From the NCBI RefSeq assembly GCF_019279795.1, contig NC_056737.1, positions 1,198,148,475 through 1,198,212,474 of the forward strand: a DNA stretch of 64,000 bases, read 5' to 3'. The notes below the pieces were generated by a model. The model had not been told where the DNA came from. It did no database searches and worked only from the letters and a program-made list of their open reading frames with translations. Positions 44,860-56,919 of this stretch are shown here, in pieces (position 1 is the stretch's first letter; every line of letters starts with the position of its first letter). This stretch comes from Protopterus annectens. Lineage: Eukaryota > Chordata > Ceratodontiformes > Protopteridae. The position numbers were made by a program, and so were the translations under genes.

Positions 44860-47700
44860 TGTGGTTTATACTACTCAACACCAGGGGTTGAGATCACAAT
44901 ACGCATACACTCACAGCACTCCTCAGGATGGACAACATCAACATCTGTGCATTAACTGCAATCTGTCTTAAGGCTCCTGATAGCACACCAGCACTACCAG
45001 ACTACAACTCATACCACAAATTTCAGCCATGGAACATGGACTGACAGACATGGAGGGGCTGTATCCATATTCATCAAGGATACCTACACCTCCAGGTTAG
45101 TTGGGCAGCATGATACCTCTGTGATCATCCATGTGCAGCTAACATCAGCCAAAACAGCAATGTTGAATGTGGCCTGCTACGGATCACCCTCCATGACCCA
45201 GGGCCTCCACTCCACCTAACTGGAGACAGTGGAGAACATGACAGTCCTAACACACACCCTGGCATTGGTCGATGTCAACTACCATACTATTAACTGGGAC
45301 ACGTACTCCGGTACTCACTTCTGGGACCAGCGGTTCCTGTAATGTATCACCTCATATGGCCTGTATCAGGTGGTAACCTCCCTAACGTGGGGTGGAAGCT
45401 ACTAGATGTGGTCATCACCAACATGGGCAACAGGTGCACCACAGTGGAGGTTTACTGGTCACTGGTTAGATCTGACCATGAATTATTCTCTGTTTCCACA
45501 CCGTAGCATCTCCTCCACCCACAGATGCCACAGTGTATACCTTTACTACAGCTAAATTTACACTACTAGTGACATGGGTGGGGGGTTTCACAGCCCCCAC
45601 GCTAAAGGGAAACATTACTCCAGATACAGCCAGATTTACATATGCAGTCTATAAGCACCTACACGGATGTATGCATTGTGCCATAGCTGGTAAACCAAGA
45701 CTCACTCCTTCTAGACAAGGACACCGGTCTGGTGGACCTCTGCAATAAATAGGATATACTACAGATGTAGGACAGTGTTCCAGACACACAGCAAATCCCA
45801 TGAAGGGCTGACATCCGTGGCCACTATTAGTATGATACGTAGGTCCCTCATGACATCATCCAAGGCTAGCATCAGCAGGAGAATACGCAAGGATTCGAAA
45901 GATAACCACAAAGCCTTCTTTGGCTATGTCAAGGATCTACATGGTGACACACAGATTTGCACTGTGCCAGTGAAATACGCTGACCCTACTGATATCGCCA
46001 ACATCCTTGCAGATACATGCGGTGTATACTTCACCCCTTCAAGATCCCACAACACTACCCGTAAGGTACAGTATCCCAACCATCAGAGACACACAGATGG
46101 AAATGGCCCTCTCTAACAACAGACCACAGCATCAATGGAGGCAGATGTTGACCTAGACTGCATCTTGCAAACTGTATATGACAACCTGCCCCCCATCTAA
46201 TTATGCATTCCTACCTCAACCTCTCCACAGGCTATATGCCCATACAATGGCACATGGCAATGGTTATTCCACTCCATCACGGGGAAATCACAAATGACCA
46301 TGGTAACTACCACCCTATAAGCCTGACTAGCTGGTCTGCAATGGTATGGTTTGCATCCTCATGGCACTCATTAACAATGACTTTGGTAACCTTCGGACAT
46401 GTGACGCAATCCATGTCAGCTTGGTTGACTGCAGTTCATGATTACTGAACCTGTTTTATGTTTTACATACAGTCTCCAAGACGTTAGATGACGGGAGGTG
46501 GTTCACACATACCACCTGGACCTCACCAAGGCTTTTGACACCATGCCCCACTCAGGTATTATTGATAAACACACCAGCCTGTACATTCACCCATACATCA
46601 CAGGTTGGGTTACCAACAGGCTTACACACACAACCCGCATAGTATGACTAGCGGTCTCCAGGTTCAACTCTTGAACAGTCACGACTGGTGTCCCACAGGA
46701 CATAGTCCTGGGATCCCTACTGTTTGGAATATACATCTCAGATGTACGGGCAAACACAGGTGGACTACGGCAGAACATGTTTGGCAATGACTGCAAACTG
46801 GGAGCCATGACTGATAGTCCAGCTAACACGGAGCCTCACAGAGAATGTCACAGGGTGCCACTGACATGGCCTCCAGCCAAGTGCCACTAACTGCATGGTC
46901 ATTCCATTGTGGAATTGGCACCCACATGTTAACACGTGAGCGGCAGCCACTTTAATCCATACGAGGTAATGGGGTATCTGGGGACTAAGGTATATAGTGA
47001 TCTCCCCTGTGACAATCATATCTCCAGAGTAGTTAGGACATTCTTCTATGTAGGCCATCTGACTACTAAAGGATTCCCATCTACACATACTGGGGTTATA
47101 GTGCCCCTTTACTCATCACTCATCATTCCCATCATAGGGTATAATAATCCATGTGGGATGTACCTCAGAGGACATGTCCAACAGCTGGGGGGTCCACAAA
47201 TGTACCTCACCAAGGGGAATACTAGCCTCCAACATATGGCCTATGCAGCCGGACTGAATACACTCCTGCTTTACTCAGTGGCATCTCGTTTACCCAGACA
47301 TGATCTCCGCTGACCAACACAGCCATGTCGAACTCTGGCTTGATGGATATGCTCCACCTATGGGAATCCATGTCACAGTGAGCCACACACTGTAGTGAGC
47401 TGACCTTGCCACAACAATAACCGGACGATGCTGGAGGGACAGCTTCCTGTCACAGACACTCCCCATACTTTGAAACAACATCCCTATCTACATTTTACAG
47501 AGCCCATCACTGACACTTTGCAAGAGAAACCTTGAAGGGTGGATGGGGAACAGTAGATGCACCCCAGGGATCCCGCCATTGGCTCTGCTCCACAGAGAGA
47601 CAGTTAATGATTCAATGGGGTGGCAAACGCTGACACATTTTGGCTGGCCTTATGAATGGCCTTTGGCAGCTGGCCAAGTACCTACCTATGAATCTATACA
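44860..47700 (+). pseudogene. CR1-like LINE copy 6, near full-length but heavily decayed
   Basis: Collinear with copy 2 from the start of its endonuclease (ACTACTCAACACCAGGGGTT at 44867) to its 3' end (CTACCTATGAATCTATACAT at about 47680). Landmarks are GGCTGTATCCATATTCATCA (GGGVSIF region, about 45057), GGTCGATGTCAACTACCATA (GDFN region), CTCACCAAGGCTTTTGACAC (LSKAFD, about 46525), ACAGGACATAGTCCTGGGAT (VPQGSVLG region) and TTTGGCAATGACTGCAAACT (FADD reads FGND). Many stops and frameshifts break it into short frames. Overall it covers more than 2.8 kb, so it is the oldest large copy. Confidence 0.78.
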
Positions 47701-47904
47701 TACAGTATCTGCATATGCTGATAGCTTAGTTTACTGTTAAGGTGTTGACTTACCTTGTGCCATTGGCTGTTGTGTGTGCAATAGTTGAAGGCTACCTATG
47801 TTGGATGCACGCAGTAGACTGCCTATACATGACAATTTACAAGTAGTCTTGTGTGTGTGCCATCCATTTTTACTGTGTGTGCAGGTGGAGAAGGGTGTCA
47901 GTCC

Positions 47905-49116
47905 CTAGGTGCCTGTCAGTGTGTGTGCTATACGTTTCCTCTTTGCCAAGGCATGGGCATACTGGGCATGCCTCCATCTGCCTACTGGGGCTGGCTCAGG
48001 GTGTTTGTGGTCTGAGTACCTCTGTGCCTGTGGGGCCCTTGGCGATGGTGGTGGGCTGTGAGGGCCTTCACCATTCTGTCCCTGCTGCAGCTGTTTCCGC
48101 AGGACCATATTGTGTAGCATGGCACACACTATGAAGATGTGGGCACACATGCCTGGAGAGTACTGCAAGGCTCCACCAGATATGTCTAAGCAATGTAACT
48201 GTAATTTCAGCATCCCAAACACATGCTCTATGATGATTCTGGTTTGTGCTTGTGCCTCATTATGGCATTCTTGCATGGGTGTGTATGCATTTCTGATGGG
48301 AGTCATCATCCATGGTCCCAGTGCATAGCCAGCATCCCCCACCAGGTGGCCATTTGGGATGTCCCCCCTGGAAAATAACCGATACAGCTGTGAGGTATGC
48401 CAGATGTGGGAGTCATGAAAGCTTCCAGGACTGCCAGCACACACATCCATGATAATGCTCTGGGCATTGCACATGACCTGGTAGTTGATGGAGGGGTATC
48501 CCTTGCAGTTTATGTAGCGCCTTCCCTGCTCACCAGGTGGTGACGATATGTATGTGCATGCAGTCTATTGCACCCAGTACTTCCGGGTATTCTGCCACAC
48601 GCTGGAAGAGATGCATATAGCTGGCCAAATCCTCCTCCATTCGGGGGAAGTATATGTACTCATTGGCATGTGGTAACATGGCATTCTGGAACTGGTGTAG
48701 TACACTTGATGCTGATGCCTGTGAGGTCCCCATGATATCCCAGTTGGTCTTTGAAAGGTACCTGTAGCTAGTATTCACAGGCTTACACATACCTTCGTAT
48801 CCACTGGGATGGGTTCCCTTCTGTTTGTTCTGGCTCTGAGGCGTGGCCTACACAGCTCCACAAGTTGCTGTAGGATGTCCCTGTCCACCCTGTAATGCTC
48901 TACTATTTCCAGATCTTGTAGCCCCTGGTAGGTTAGCCTGGGTCTGAACACTCTCCTCCTCCTCTGGTGCCTGCAGTGGTCATGTGCATCATCCTCCACA
49001 CCACCTTCAGTTTCCAACATATACTGGTGGATCAAAGCTATGGCAGCCCCTAACATGAACATAATAAAAGTTCCCCATCTGTATACACCACTGGTGCAGA
49101 GTGTATGGGAATACAT
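47905..49116 (-). pseudogene. Harbinger transposase (DDE_4 type), frameshifted
   Basis: Three overlapping minus-strand frames reconstruct a HARBI1-like transposase. 49116-48775 gives the N-terminal helices (FRPRLTYQGLQDLEIVEHYR, VDRDILQQLVELCRPRL, PIPVDTK). 48790-48530 gives TNWDIMGTSQASASSVLHQF and VLGAIDCMHIHI, with the first catalytic Asp. 48474-47905 gives IIMDVCAGSPGSFHDSHIW, LVGDAGYALGPWMMTPIRN (second Asp) and RIIIEHVFGMLKLQ (catalytic Glu), then CAMLHNMVLRKQL. Frameshifts at about 48785 and 48535 break it, but D, D and E are all conserved. It acts with a Myb-type partner, and fragments of such a partner lie at 19.0-22.9 kb on the same strand. Confidence 0.88.
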
Positions 49117-49169
49117 AAATGTGTGTGAGGTGCTTTCAAACTTTATAGTATTGTGCTATGGATGCTGCT

Positions 49170-50965
49170 GATATAGGTGGGTGTGCATGAACTATTCCAG
49201 CTGCTGCATGTCTTAATTACGGGTTTTGCAATAAGTACTGCAAGTGTGGGGCCTTTGCTGTGGAGATCTACTTGCCTGCCTTGATTACTCTGTTGCCCTT
49301 TAATTCACTTCTAGACCTGGATCCCCTCCCATTTTCAGGCATGCATCCACCTGCCGTCTTTCTTGTTTTGTACTTTCCCTACCCAGTCAAGGCAAATTGT
49401 GCCTTGTAGCTGATATACAGCCTATCGCCTTTGTTCTGCTTTGACACTTTTCTGTTTTCTTTGCAGTATAGCCCCTCCCCTTCCCTGTTCTGCAGGTAGC
49501 TGTTTGCAGCCTTGCTAGCTGTTGTCAATGGCCCACTGTAGGCTCTTAGGTGTTAATTAGTCATTTGTACTCCAATTTCACTGCTCCAGCATTTCCTTAT
49601 TTCATTCCTATACCCTTCCTGTTTCAGCTGCAATGTGTATACCCGTTTACCAGGTTTACACACGTTTTCATCTCCGTTCACATGCATACTCGGTTACCTT
49701 GTGCACTCTCAGCTAAGCATAGCTATGGGCAATTCAGCACACTCCTATCCTGCAGCTTTGCCTAGCTAGGGGCAGACCGGTTTAGCAATGCTCCAATGTG
49801 CTTACAGCAATGGTGACACACCCCTCTCTTGATATCATCTTTATCTCAAGGGCTCACCTCTGTGTTATAACACTACGCTGTTTTGTGCATCTTTACACCA
49901 GCAGGAAATCTGCGATTCACTAGTACTCCTCTCATTTGCATGGCATGGCCTACTAATTCCTAGCTACTGCGCATAACACTGTCACTGCCCCTTAATAACC
50001 CTTGCGCCATGAGTATGGTATAGCATGCCTGCCATTGACTATTATGGGGAAATCATGATATGTGTTTCACTGCAGTTTTATTCTATATTTTTATATATTT
50101 CTTGCTATCCCCTTTGCACACTGCTGCCCTGCGCTTCCACGTCACAATAGTGCGACTATATATATATTTAATGTTAATTTTATATTTTGTACATGTTTTT
50201 TATGCCAATGGCTATATATTTAGCCATTGGCATATACTAACATTATAATACGTGTGTTTGGTCGGCTGTCATGGCTCTGATTTTATGTTTGCAAAAATGT
50301 AAACCATTTTCTACATTTACATTTTTGCTTGCTTACACTACGCCTGCACCACTTCCTGAATCACTACATACCTTCATTTGCATGCTACACTGCTGCACAT
50401 GGGGTAATTAGCATACAAGGCTCAGGAGTTGTGCGGGCGTAGTGTACACAGGTAGTGCACGTGGAAACAGCTCATACCTGAATCACTCGGCGGCCATATT
50501 TGGTGTTAGATCGCTGATGCTATGCTTGCACCTGGCGTAAGCTTCATGAACCCCGGGGCATGTTACTCTTCTTGTGTAGATTAAGAAGATGAAGAACTTT
50601 GGTGTTCGTTTAAGTAGTTTATTACATACAAAAACATCAGGATGGAGGACTGGAAACATAAACTTAATATGAACTAATAAACTGACTGATTACTTCACTC
50701 ATACATGCTTCCACTCTGACTGCTTGCTCAAAATGGCACTGCTGCCTGACTACAAAGCACAAACTCTGATCTACACCTAATACTTACCTAATACAGTGAT
50801 GGGGGTGGGGTATGTGAGATCCTCTGTTCTTATAAAATTACATTTTTTTCAGTAGTGCACTAGTTGTATTGAACAGACAACCAGTCTGCTTTGTTTTAAA
50901 GAGATGTTGAAGGCAATGAGTGCCCTTTAGCCTATTTTTACTGTGTTCCTTCATTAATTAGAATA
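49170..50965. other. Unassigned region with small palindromes
   Basis: No gene seen. A perfect 14 bp-arm palindrome (TATGCCAATGGCTA..TAGCCATTGGCATA) lies at about 50200-50235. A CAAAAATGTAAA..TTTACATTTTTG pair is at about 50291-50328. A longer imperfect pair, TACACTACGCCTGCACCACT and its complement, lies at about 50336 and 50425-50453. These may be remains of small foldback or DNA transposons. Confidence 0.5.
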
Positions 50966-51117
50966 TAAAAGGTCCATGGGTTAGTGCTAGGCTATCCATC
51001 CGTGCAGGCCATTTTAAGCCTAGCCAAGTTTCTCAGCCCAGAGGTAAGAATCAAATCCTGTAGCATGTGATTATGAGGCAAACATCTTAACCATTTTGCC
51101 AACCCTAAACTCCAAAC
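50966..51117 (-). repeat. tRNA-derived SINE with CR1-like 3' tail
   Basis: On the minus strand, reading from 51117, box A-like TGGTTAAGATGTTTGCC and box B-like GGATTTGATTC at tRNA spacing are followed by GAGAAACTTGGCTAGGCTTA and GGATAGCCTAGCACTAACCC. The last part matches the CR1-like 3' UTR here (GGCTAGGCTTATAAATGCCC, AGATAGCCTAGTACTTACC). The short element ends at the same place relative to the LINE octamers. Confidence 0.7.
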
Positions 51118-51269
51118 AATCAAGAAGACATTTACTTCCTTGACTTCACCAATATTTTTCTAAACTGGATTTAAGTAAAAATATGTTAGTCCCTGTTGCT
51201 GTGTATTATTAACTTGCTTATCTCACAGGCATCTGTGACAAAACATTATAAAATGCCTGAATCTCCTAT

Positions 51270-51655
51270 CTACATAATGCCCCCTCTTCTTCTTTTCCTG
51301 GTTAGAGGTTGCCACAGTGGAACAACAGTCCGTAGAATGATTGGCAGTGGAGTTTTACACTGTCGAGTTGCCAGTCTGGTGCCCAACCTTCCACAGGAGG
51401 CACACACACATAGGGCCAATTTAGAGTTTCCAATCCACCTACAGCATGTGTTTGGGATGTAGGAAGAAACTAGAGCACCCAGAGGAAACCCACACAATGG
51501 CAGTGAGGACATGCAGACTCTGCACAAAAGGCACCACAGCCAAGAATCAAACTGGAGAACCTCTTGCTCTGAGGCATCCCAGCTGAGAACTGAACTGGAA
51601 AACCACTTGCTGTGAGGCAGCAATGCTGACCGCTGCACCACTGCAGCTGCCCCAA
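51270..51655 (-). repeat. tRNA-headed SINE of the widespread fish/amphibian type
   Basis: On the minus strand GCAGCGGTCAGCATTGCTGC and CTCACAGCAAG start the element. Further on, GTGGGTTTCCTCTGGGTGCT, CTAGTTTCTTCCTACATCCC and GGAAACTCTAAATTGGCCCT form the body seen in many aquatic vertebrate repeats. It contains two tandem versions of the head-adjacent segment (TGCTGTGAGGCA and TGCTCTGAGGCA, 40-50 bases apart). Open frames here are antisense or chance. Confidence 0.65.
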
Positions 51656-52129
51656 TTGCTGTAAAAGGCTTTTACATTAAGCATGCATGTTTTCCTTTCC
51701 ATTTAAATTTCAATAAAATTAACAAGCTGTAATACAGATTATTGTATTGACATTAAACATGTTAATGTAATAAATACTGAGATAAATTTTAAGCCTTGGT
51801 TGTACCATCAGTATACTGTCATACTGATTGTCACCCCTGTACACTTTTCCAAGAACATCATTTTTACTGCCTCCCAAACTGTCGCAGAACAAGTGTGCAT
51901 TTTGTTACAGACAAACAAACCAGTGAATATTAAAAAAAAAATCACTTCCCCATGGTAGCAAAGGCCTCACAGTCAGAAAGTGCCAGACTCGTTGTTTTTC
52001 AGCATCACACTAAAACAGTTACAAAAGGTTGTTTACAGCATAGCTGTATGGTACTAGAAATACAACAGGTGAACAGGTCACATACATGTAATACAACTAA
52101 ATTTTGTTCCATTTTATGTATTATTTCAG

Positions 52130-52275
52130 CAACCGCTACTGCCGACATCCTACAGGAGGCACCAGTCCATATAATTCCAAGGGCCACATGCAACAGTACA
52201 GAATGGTACAACGGTGCTGTGAATATCAACAATTTGTGTGCCGGTGTGGAGCGTGGTGGAGTCGACAGCTGTCAG
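52130..52275 (+). CDS. Acrosin-like serine protease, penultimate exon
   Basis: A 146 bp exon between a clean acceptor (TTATTTCAG ending 52129) and donor (CAG|GTACCC). It encodes, after two leading bases, TATADILQEAPVHII, then CNSTEWYNGAVNINNLCAG and ERGGVDSCQ. The CNSTEWYNG motif is characteristic of acrosin and acrosin-like proteases. The Asp in VDSCQ is the S1-pocket residue (chymotrypsin 189) giving trypsin-like Arg/Lys specificity. The frame joins in phase 0 to the exon at 56326, rebuilding SCQ-GDSGGP. No upstream exons (propeptide, His and catalytic Asp) were found in the window, so they lie further upstream or have been lost. Confidence 0.82.
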
Positions 52276-52859
52276 GTACCCTCTCACATGTGAAATGTCT
52301 ACACACCTCACATGTCACAACAGACTACTCTTTCTTTGGTAATTTGTACACCTGGTAGTTTTAACATGTTCTAATTATTATTATAATAATCAATCACCAG
52401 AAAAGCTGTGTCACTCAAAATAGCAGCCTTTTTAAATTATTGTTTTATTTGCCCACATTTATAGGCCAGGTAAAGTTCTTTAGTGGTAATGTGGGACTTG
52501 ATTTTACAAACCATGTAAACATCAGCATATTTTTTCAGTAATATACTTACATTAATTATTTATTAATTATTAATAATCCATTTAATGGGGTTTATATTTA
52601 CTAAGAGTTATGAACAGCAAATAAGTACATGAGTATTTTCTGGAACAGTTCCTGAGTTTATAAGCTATATTTGCATTAGTTGTAATGAAGCAATGGCAGG
52701 AGGTAAGAAAGGGTTACTGCAGGTGTTACACCTTATCTTGAGCAGCTTCTCCCTCACACAGTAACCGTTTCTGATTAGGAAAACACACTGCTGCTGTGGT
52801 TTCCTGCTAGCTGGAGCATCAGTGAGGAGAAAATACTGGCTGCATGGGTGTGGTTGTGT

Positions 52860-53600
<741 letters not shown>

Positions 53601-54004
53601 GTGAGATGCATGAATGTGTCAACAAGACAAGGGTGCACTTAAAGATAAATTCCAGTTCTAATCAGAAGAAAACAAAAAAGTTACATATGGTAGTATTCCT
53701 GATAACATACAATTTTAATGATTTGAACATACTAATATATGGATAGTTAGCTTACCACTGAATTTCAGTCTACAGTATTACAGCCCCTTGTGGCTATGAT
53801 ATCCAAGTTAGGCAGCAATGATCTTACCAAAGCAGATCAGTGATAAAAACCACTGCAAGCAAGATGGAACAATACCAAAACCAGATAACAGCTGTGGTTT
53901 CAATTTGAGTTAAGGTAAAAATAGCTAGAACCCATTACCAATGTTATTTCCTTTTTCATTCCAATTTCAGCCTATAGACTTGTTACGAGTGTGCTAACAT
54001 ACAT

Positions 54005-55560
54005 TTCAGTGATAAGATACAGCACAATAAATTACACAGCAAAGATACAGCATGATATATCACACAGCAAAGATACAGCACAATATATTACACAGAAAAG
54101 ATACAGCATGATATATTACACAGCAAAGGTACAGCATGATATATTACACAGCAAAGATACAACACAATATATTACACAGATAAGATACAGCACGATATAG
54201 TACAAAGATACAGCACAATATATTACACAGCAAAGATACAGCACAATATATTACACAGCAAAGATACAGCATAATATATTACACAGCAAAGATACAACTC
54301 AATATATTACACAGATAAGATACAGCACGATATATTACAAAGATACAGCACAATATATTAGGCAGCAAAGATACAGCACAATATATTACACAGCAAAGAT
54401 ACAGCACACTATATTACACAACAAAAATACAGCACGATATATTACACAGATATGATACAGCACGATGTATTACACAGCAAAGATACAGCACACTATATTA
54501 CAAAGATACAGCACAATATATTAGCAAAGATACAGCACAATATATTACACAGATAAGATACAGCACAATATATTACACATCAAAGATACAGCACAATATA
54601 TTACACAGCAAAGATACAGCACAATATATTATACAGATAAGATACAGCACGATATATTACACAGCAAAGATACAGCACAATATATTACACAGATAAGATA
54701 CAGCACGCTATATTACATAGATACAGCACAATATATTACACAGCAAAGATCAGCATTATATATTACACAGCAAAGATACAGCACGATATATTACAAAGCA
54801 TATTACACAGCAAAGATACAGCATGATATATTACACAGCAAAGATGCAGCACAATATATTACACAGCAAAGATACAGCACAATATATTACACAGCAAAGA
54901 TACAGCACAATATATTACACAGCAAAGATACAGCACGCTATATTACACAGCAAAGATACAGCACAATATACTACACAGATAAGATACAGCTCGATATATT
55001 ACACAGAAAAGATACAGCACTATATATTCCACAGCAAAGATACAGCACGATATATTACACAGCAAAGATACAGCACAATATATTACATAGATAAGATACA
55101 GCACGATATATTACACAGCAAAGATACAGCACAATATATTACACAGATAAGATGCAGCACACTATATTACAAAGATACAGCACAATATATTACACAGCAA
55201 AGATACAGCACGATATATTACACAGCAAAGATACAGCACGATATATTACAAAGCATATTACACAGCAAAGATACAGCATGATATATTACACAGCAAAGAT
55301 GCAGCACAATATATTACACAGCAAAGATACAGCACAATATATTACACAGCAAAGATACAGCACAATATATTACACAGCAAAGATACAGCATGCTATATTA
55401 CAAAGATACAGCACAATATATTACACAGCAAATATACAGCACACTATATTACAAAAATACAGCACAATATATTACACAGAAAAGATACAGCACAATATAT
55501 TACACAGCAAAGATACAGCACACTATATTACAAAGATACAGTACAATATATTACACAGCT
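54005..55560 (+). repeat. 28 bp minisatellite, ~55 units
   Basis: The unit is approximately AAGATACAGCACAATATATT plus ACACAGCA (28 bases). There are variant positions (CAC/CAT/CTC, AATATA/GATATA/CTATAT) and two length variants: a GATAA version replacing GCAAA, and short units where TTACAAAGATACAGC skips ACACAGC. A block at 54791-54940 is repeated nearly perfectly at 55246-55395 (offset 455), showing internal segmental duplication. Confidence 0.96.
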
Positions 55561-55696
55561 TTCTAATATAATACTTTTTGCAGCAAAGTCAATAAGCATT
55601 TGAAAACTTCCAAACCCCACACCTCATTTTTGTTACTACACAATGAATGAAGAACTAGGCTTACTTTTTTTCCCATAATTGTAGTACTAAAGGGTC

Positions 55697-55900
55697 ACAT
55701 CTCTGGCATAAAGGGATAAAGCTCTGACTACTTTCCAGAAGGCCTGCGTTTGAGGTGCTACCTGTACCCTGGCAGAATAAGTCAGTGAGGTGATGACCGG
55801 GAAGCAGTAAATACCTGCTTGCCCACCCTGGGGAATGGCACTGGTGTGGTCCACTATGGCAGTAGAATGGTCCCCTGTTGAACATAAATTAAGGTACAAG
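55697..55900 (+). repeat. tRNA-like SINE (family G)
   Basis: GGCATAAAGGGATAAAGCTC then GCTCTGACTACTTTCCAGAAGG-type spacing to a box B-like GCGTTTGAGGTGC, followed by a body of about 150 bases (CACCCTGGGGAATGGCACTG). This organisation fits a tRNA-derived SINE in the intron. Confidence 0.45.
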
Positions 55901-56325
55901 AAGCTTGTGTAAGGACCAGCATGCAGTGTCTTGACAAGTAAAATGTATGTGTTGCCAAGTAACATGTACGTACTATAACCAGAACTAATTGGCTAGTAAT
56001 ACAGGAAACATGTTAGCCACCAGTGGGAAAATGAGGGCAATGCTACCCAAAAAACCCCCACACCTCCCAATGAGAAATTACAGCTGATCCCCAGCTATCT
56101 TTCCTCCCCCAAGCCAGCCTTTTGGTTTCATGGGCCTTTAGCCTTGAGCCAGTGTTACCGGTATTGGAGACAGGATCTTTCCCTTTGCACCAGTGATGTG
56201 AGTTGATCAGATATGCTTCAGTAAGAAAACACATAGATTCATGTATTATTTGAGTATAAATAAAATGCAAAAATATAAATAAAACTGATTAGTAAGAATA
56301 CTAAACTTCGTCTTTCTCAATGCAG

Positions 56326-56859
56326 GGAGACAGTGGAGGACCAGTAATGTGTATGGATCGAGAAACAGGGGTATATGTGGTCAGTGGAATCACCAGCTGG
56401 GGTAGTGGCTGTGGACAGATGAAGAAACCAGGAATCTATACATCAACACAGAGTTTTGTGGACTGGATTGAAACAAAAGTGTCAAGACATCCAACAGAAG
56501 AGCAACCGACTGACATTATACCTGTTACATCTGAGAATGTCATAAGGCAAACAGAACAAGAAAAGGAAGAAGAGCAGACTGTTGCACCTGTTACACCTGT
56601 TACACCTGTTATAGATGTAAATGACTGGATCAGACAGCTCGATGACATTATTACACAGTTCTCCCCAGAGGTCCCTTTCGAGGAAGCTGCAATACTGAAC
56701 ACAGGAAATAATAACAGGGAGAACATAAAAAGTTCAGTAAGCCAAGATCGTCACCATAACAATGCTTTCACAGGGATCTACAGCACATATGGAACAAATG
56801 TTGTTATAGTGTGTATTTCTACAATATTTTTTGTACTGCAAACAAATACAATTGTGTAA
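56326..56859 (+). CDS. Acrosin-like serine protease, last exon with long C-terminal tail
   Basis: Begins GDSGGPVMC with the active-site Ser. VSGITSWGSGCGQMKKPGIY follows, containing the S1-pocket Gly residues and the last disulfide Cys, then TSTQSFVDWIETKV, the usual end of the trypsin fold (about residue 50). The remaining ~125 residues are outside the protease fold: a Glu/Thr-rich stretch, a short TPVTPVTPV repeat, VNDWIRQLDDIITQF with amphipathic spacing, and a C-terminal hydrophobic segment (TNVVIVCISTIFFVLQ) ending five residues before the stop. Mammalian acrosin has a Pro-rich tail, so this one differs. The hydrophobic end suggests membrane attachment (single-pass tail or GPI signal). 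The frame is intact. The stop TAA is at 56857-56859. Confidence 0.85.
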   Translation, partial: GDSGGPVMCMDRETGVYVVSGITSWGSGCGQMKKPGIYTSTQSFVDWIETKVSRHPTEEQPTDIIPVTSENVIRQTEQEKEEEQTVAPVTPVTPVIDVNDWIRQLDDIITQFSPEVPFEEAAILNTGNNNRENIKSSVSQDRHHNNAFTGIYSTYGTNVVIVCISTIFFVLQTNTIV

Positions 56860-56886
56860 TTAATGACAACAGTTAAATGTTTAAAG

Positions 56887-56907
56887 AATAAAGTATAGAG
56901 AAATAAA
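56887..56907 (+). promoter_or_regulatory. Polyadenylation signals
   Basis: Two AATAAA hexamers, at 56887-56892 and 56902-56907, lie 28-48 bases after the stop codon of the protease. They imply a very short 3' UTR. Confidence 0.75.
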
Positions 56908-56919
56908 AATGGTCTGCCT

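Noticed and set aside
51196-51655. Upstream exon of the acrosin-like gene
   Set aside because: The sequence matches a SINE body on the minus strand, and no AAHC-type active-site motif occurs between 49.2 and 52.1 kb.
54005-55560. CRISPR-like array of regularly spaced repeats
   Set aside because: The 28 bp units are head-to-tail with no spacers, and the context is a vertebrate intron. It is a minisatellite.
54823-55571. Long open frames with periodic QHDILHSKDTAQYITQ-like sequence
   Set aside because: The 28 bp unit is not a multiple of three, so all frames are cycled in an 84-base pattern. There is no sign of a real gene.
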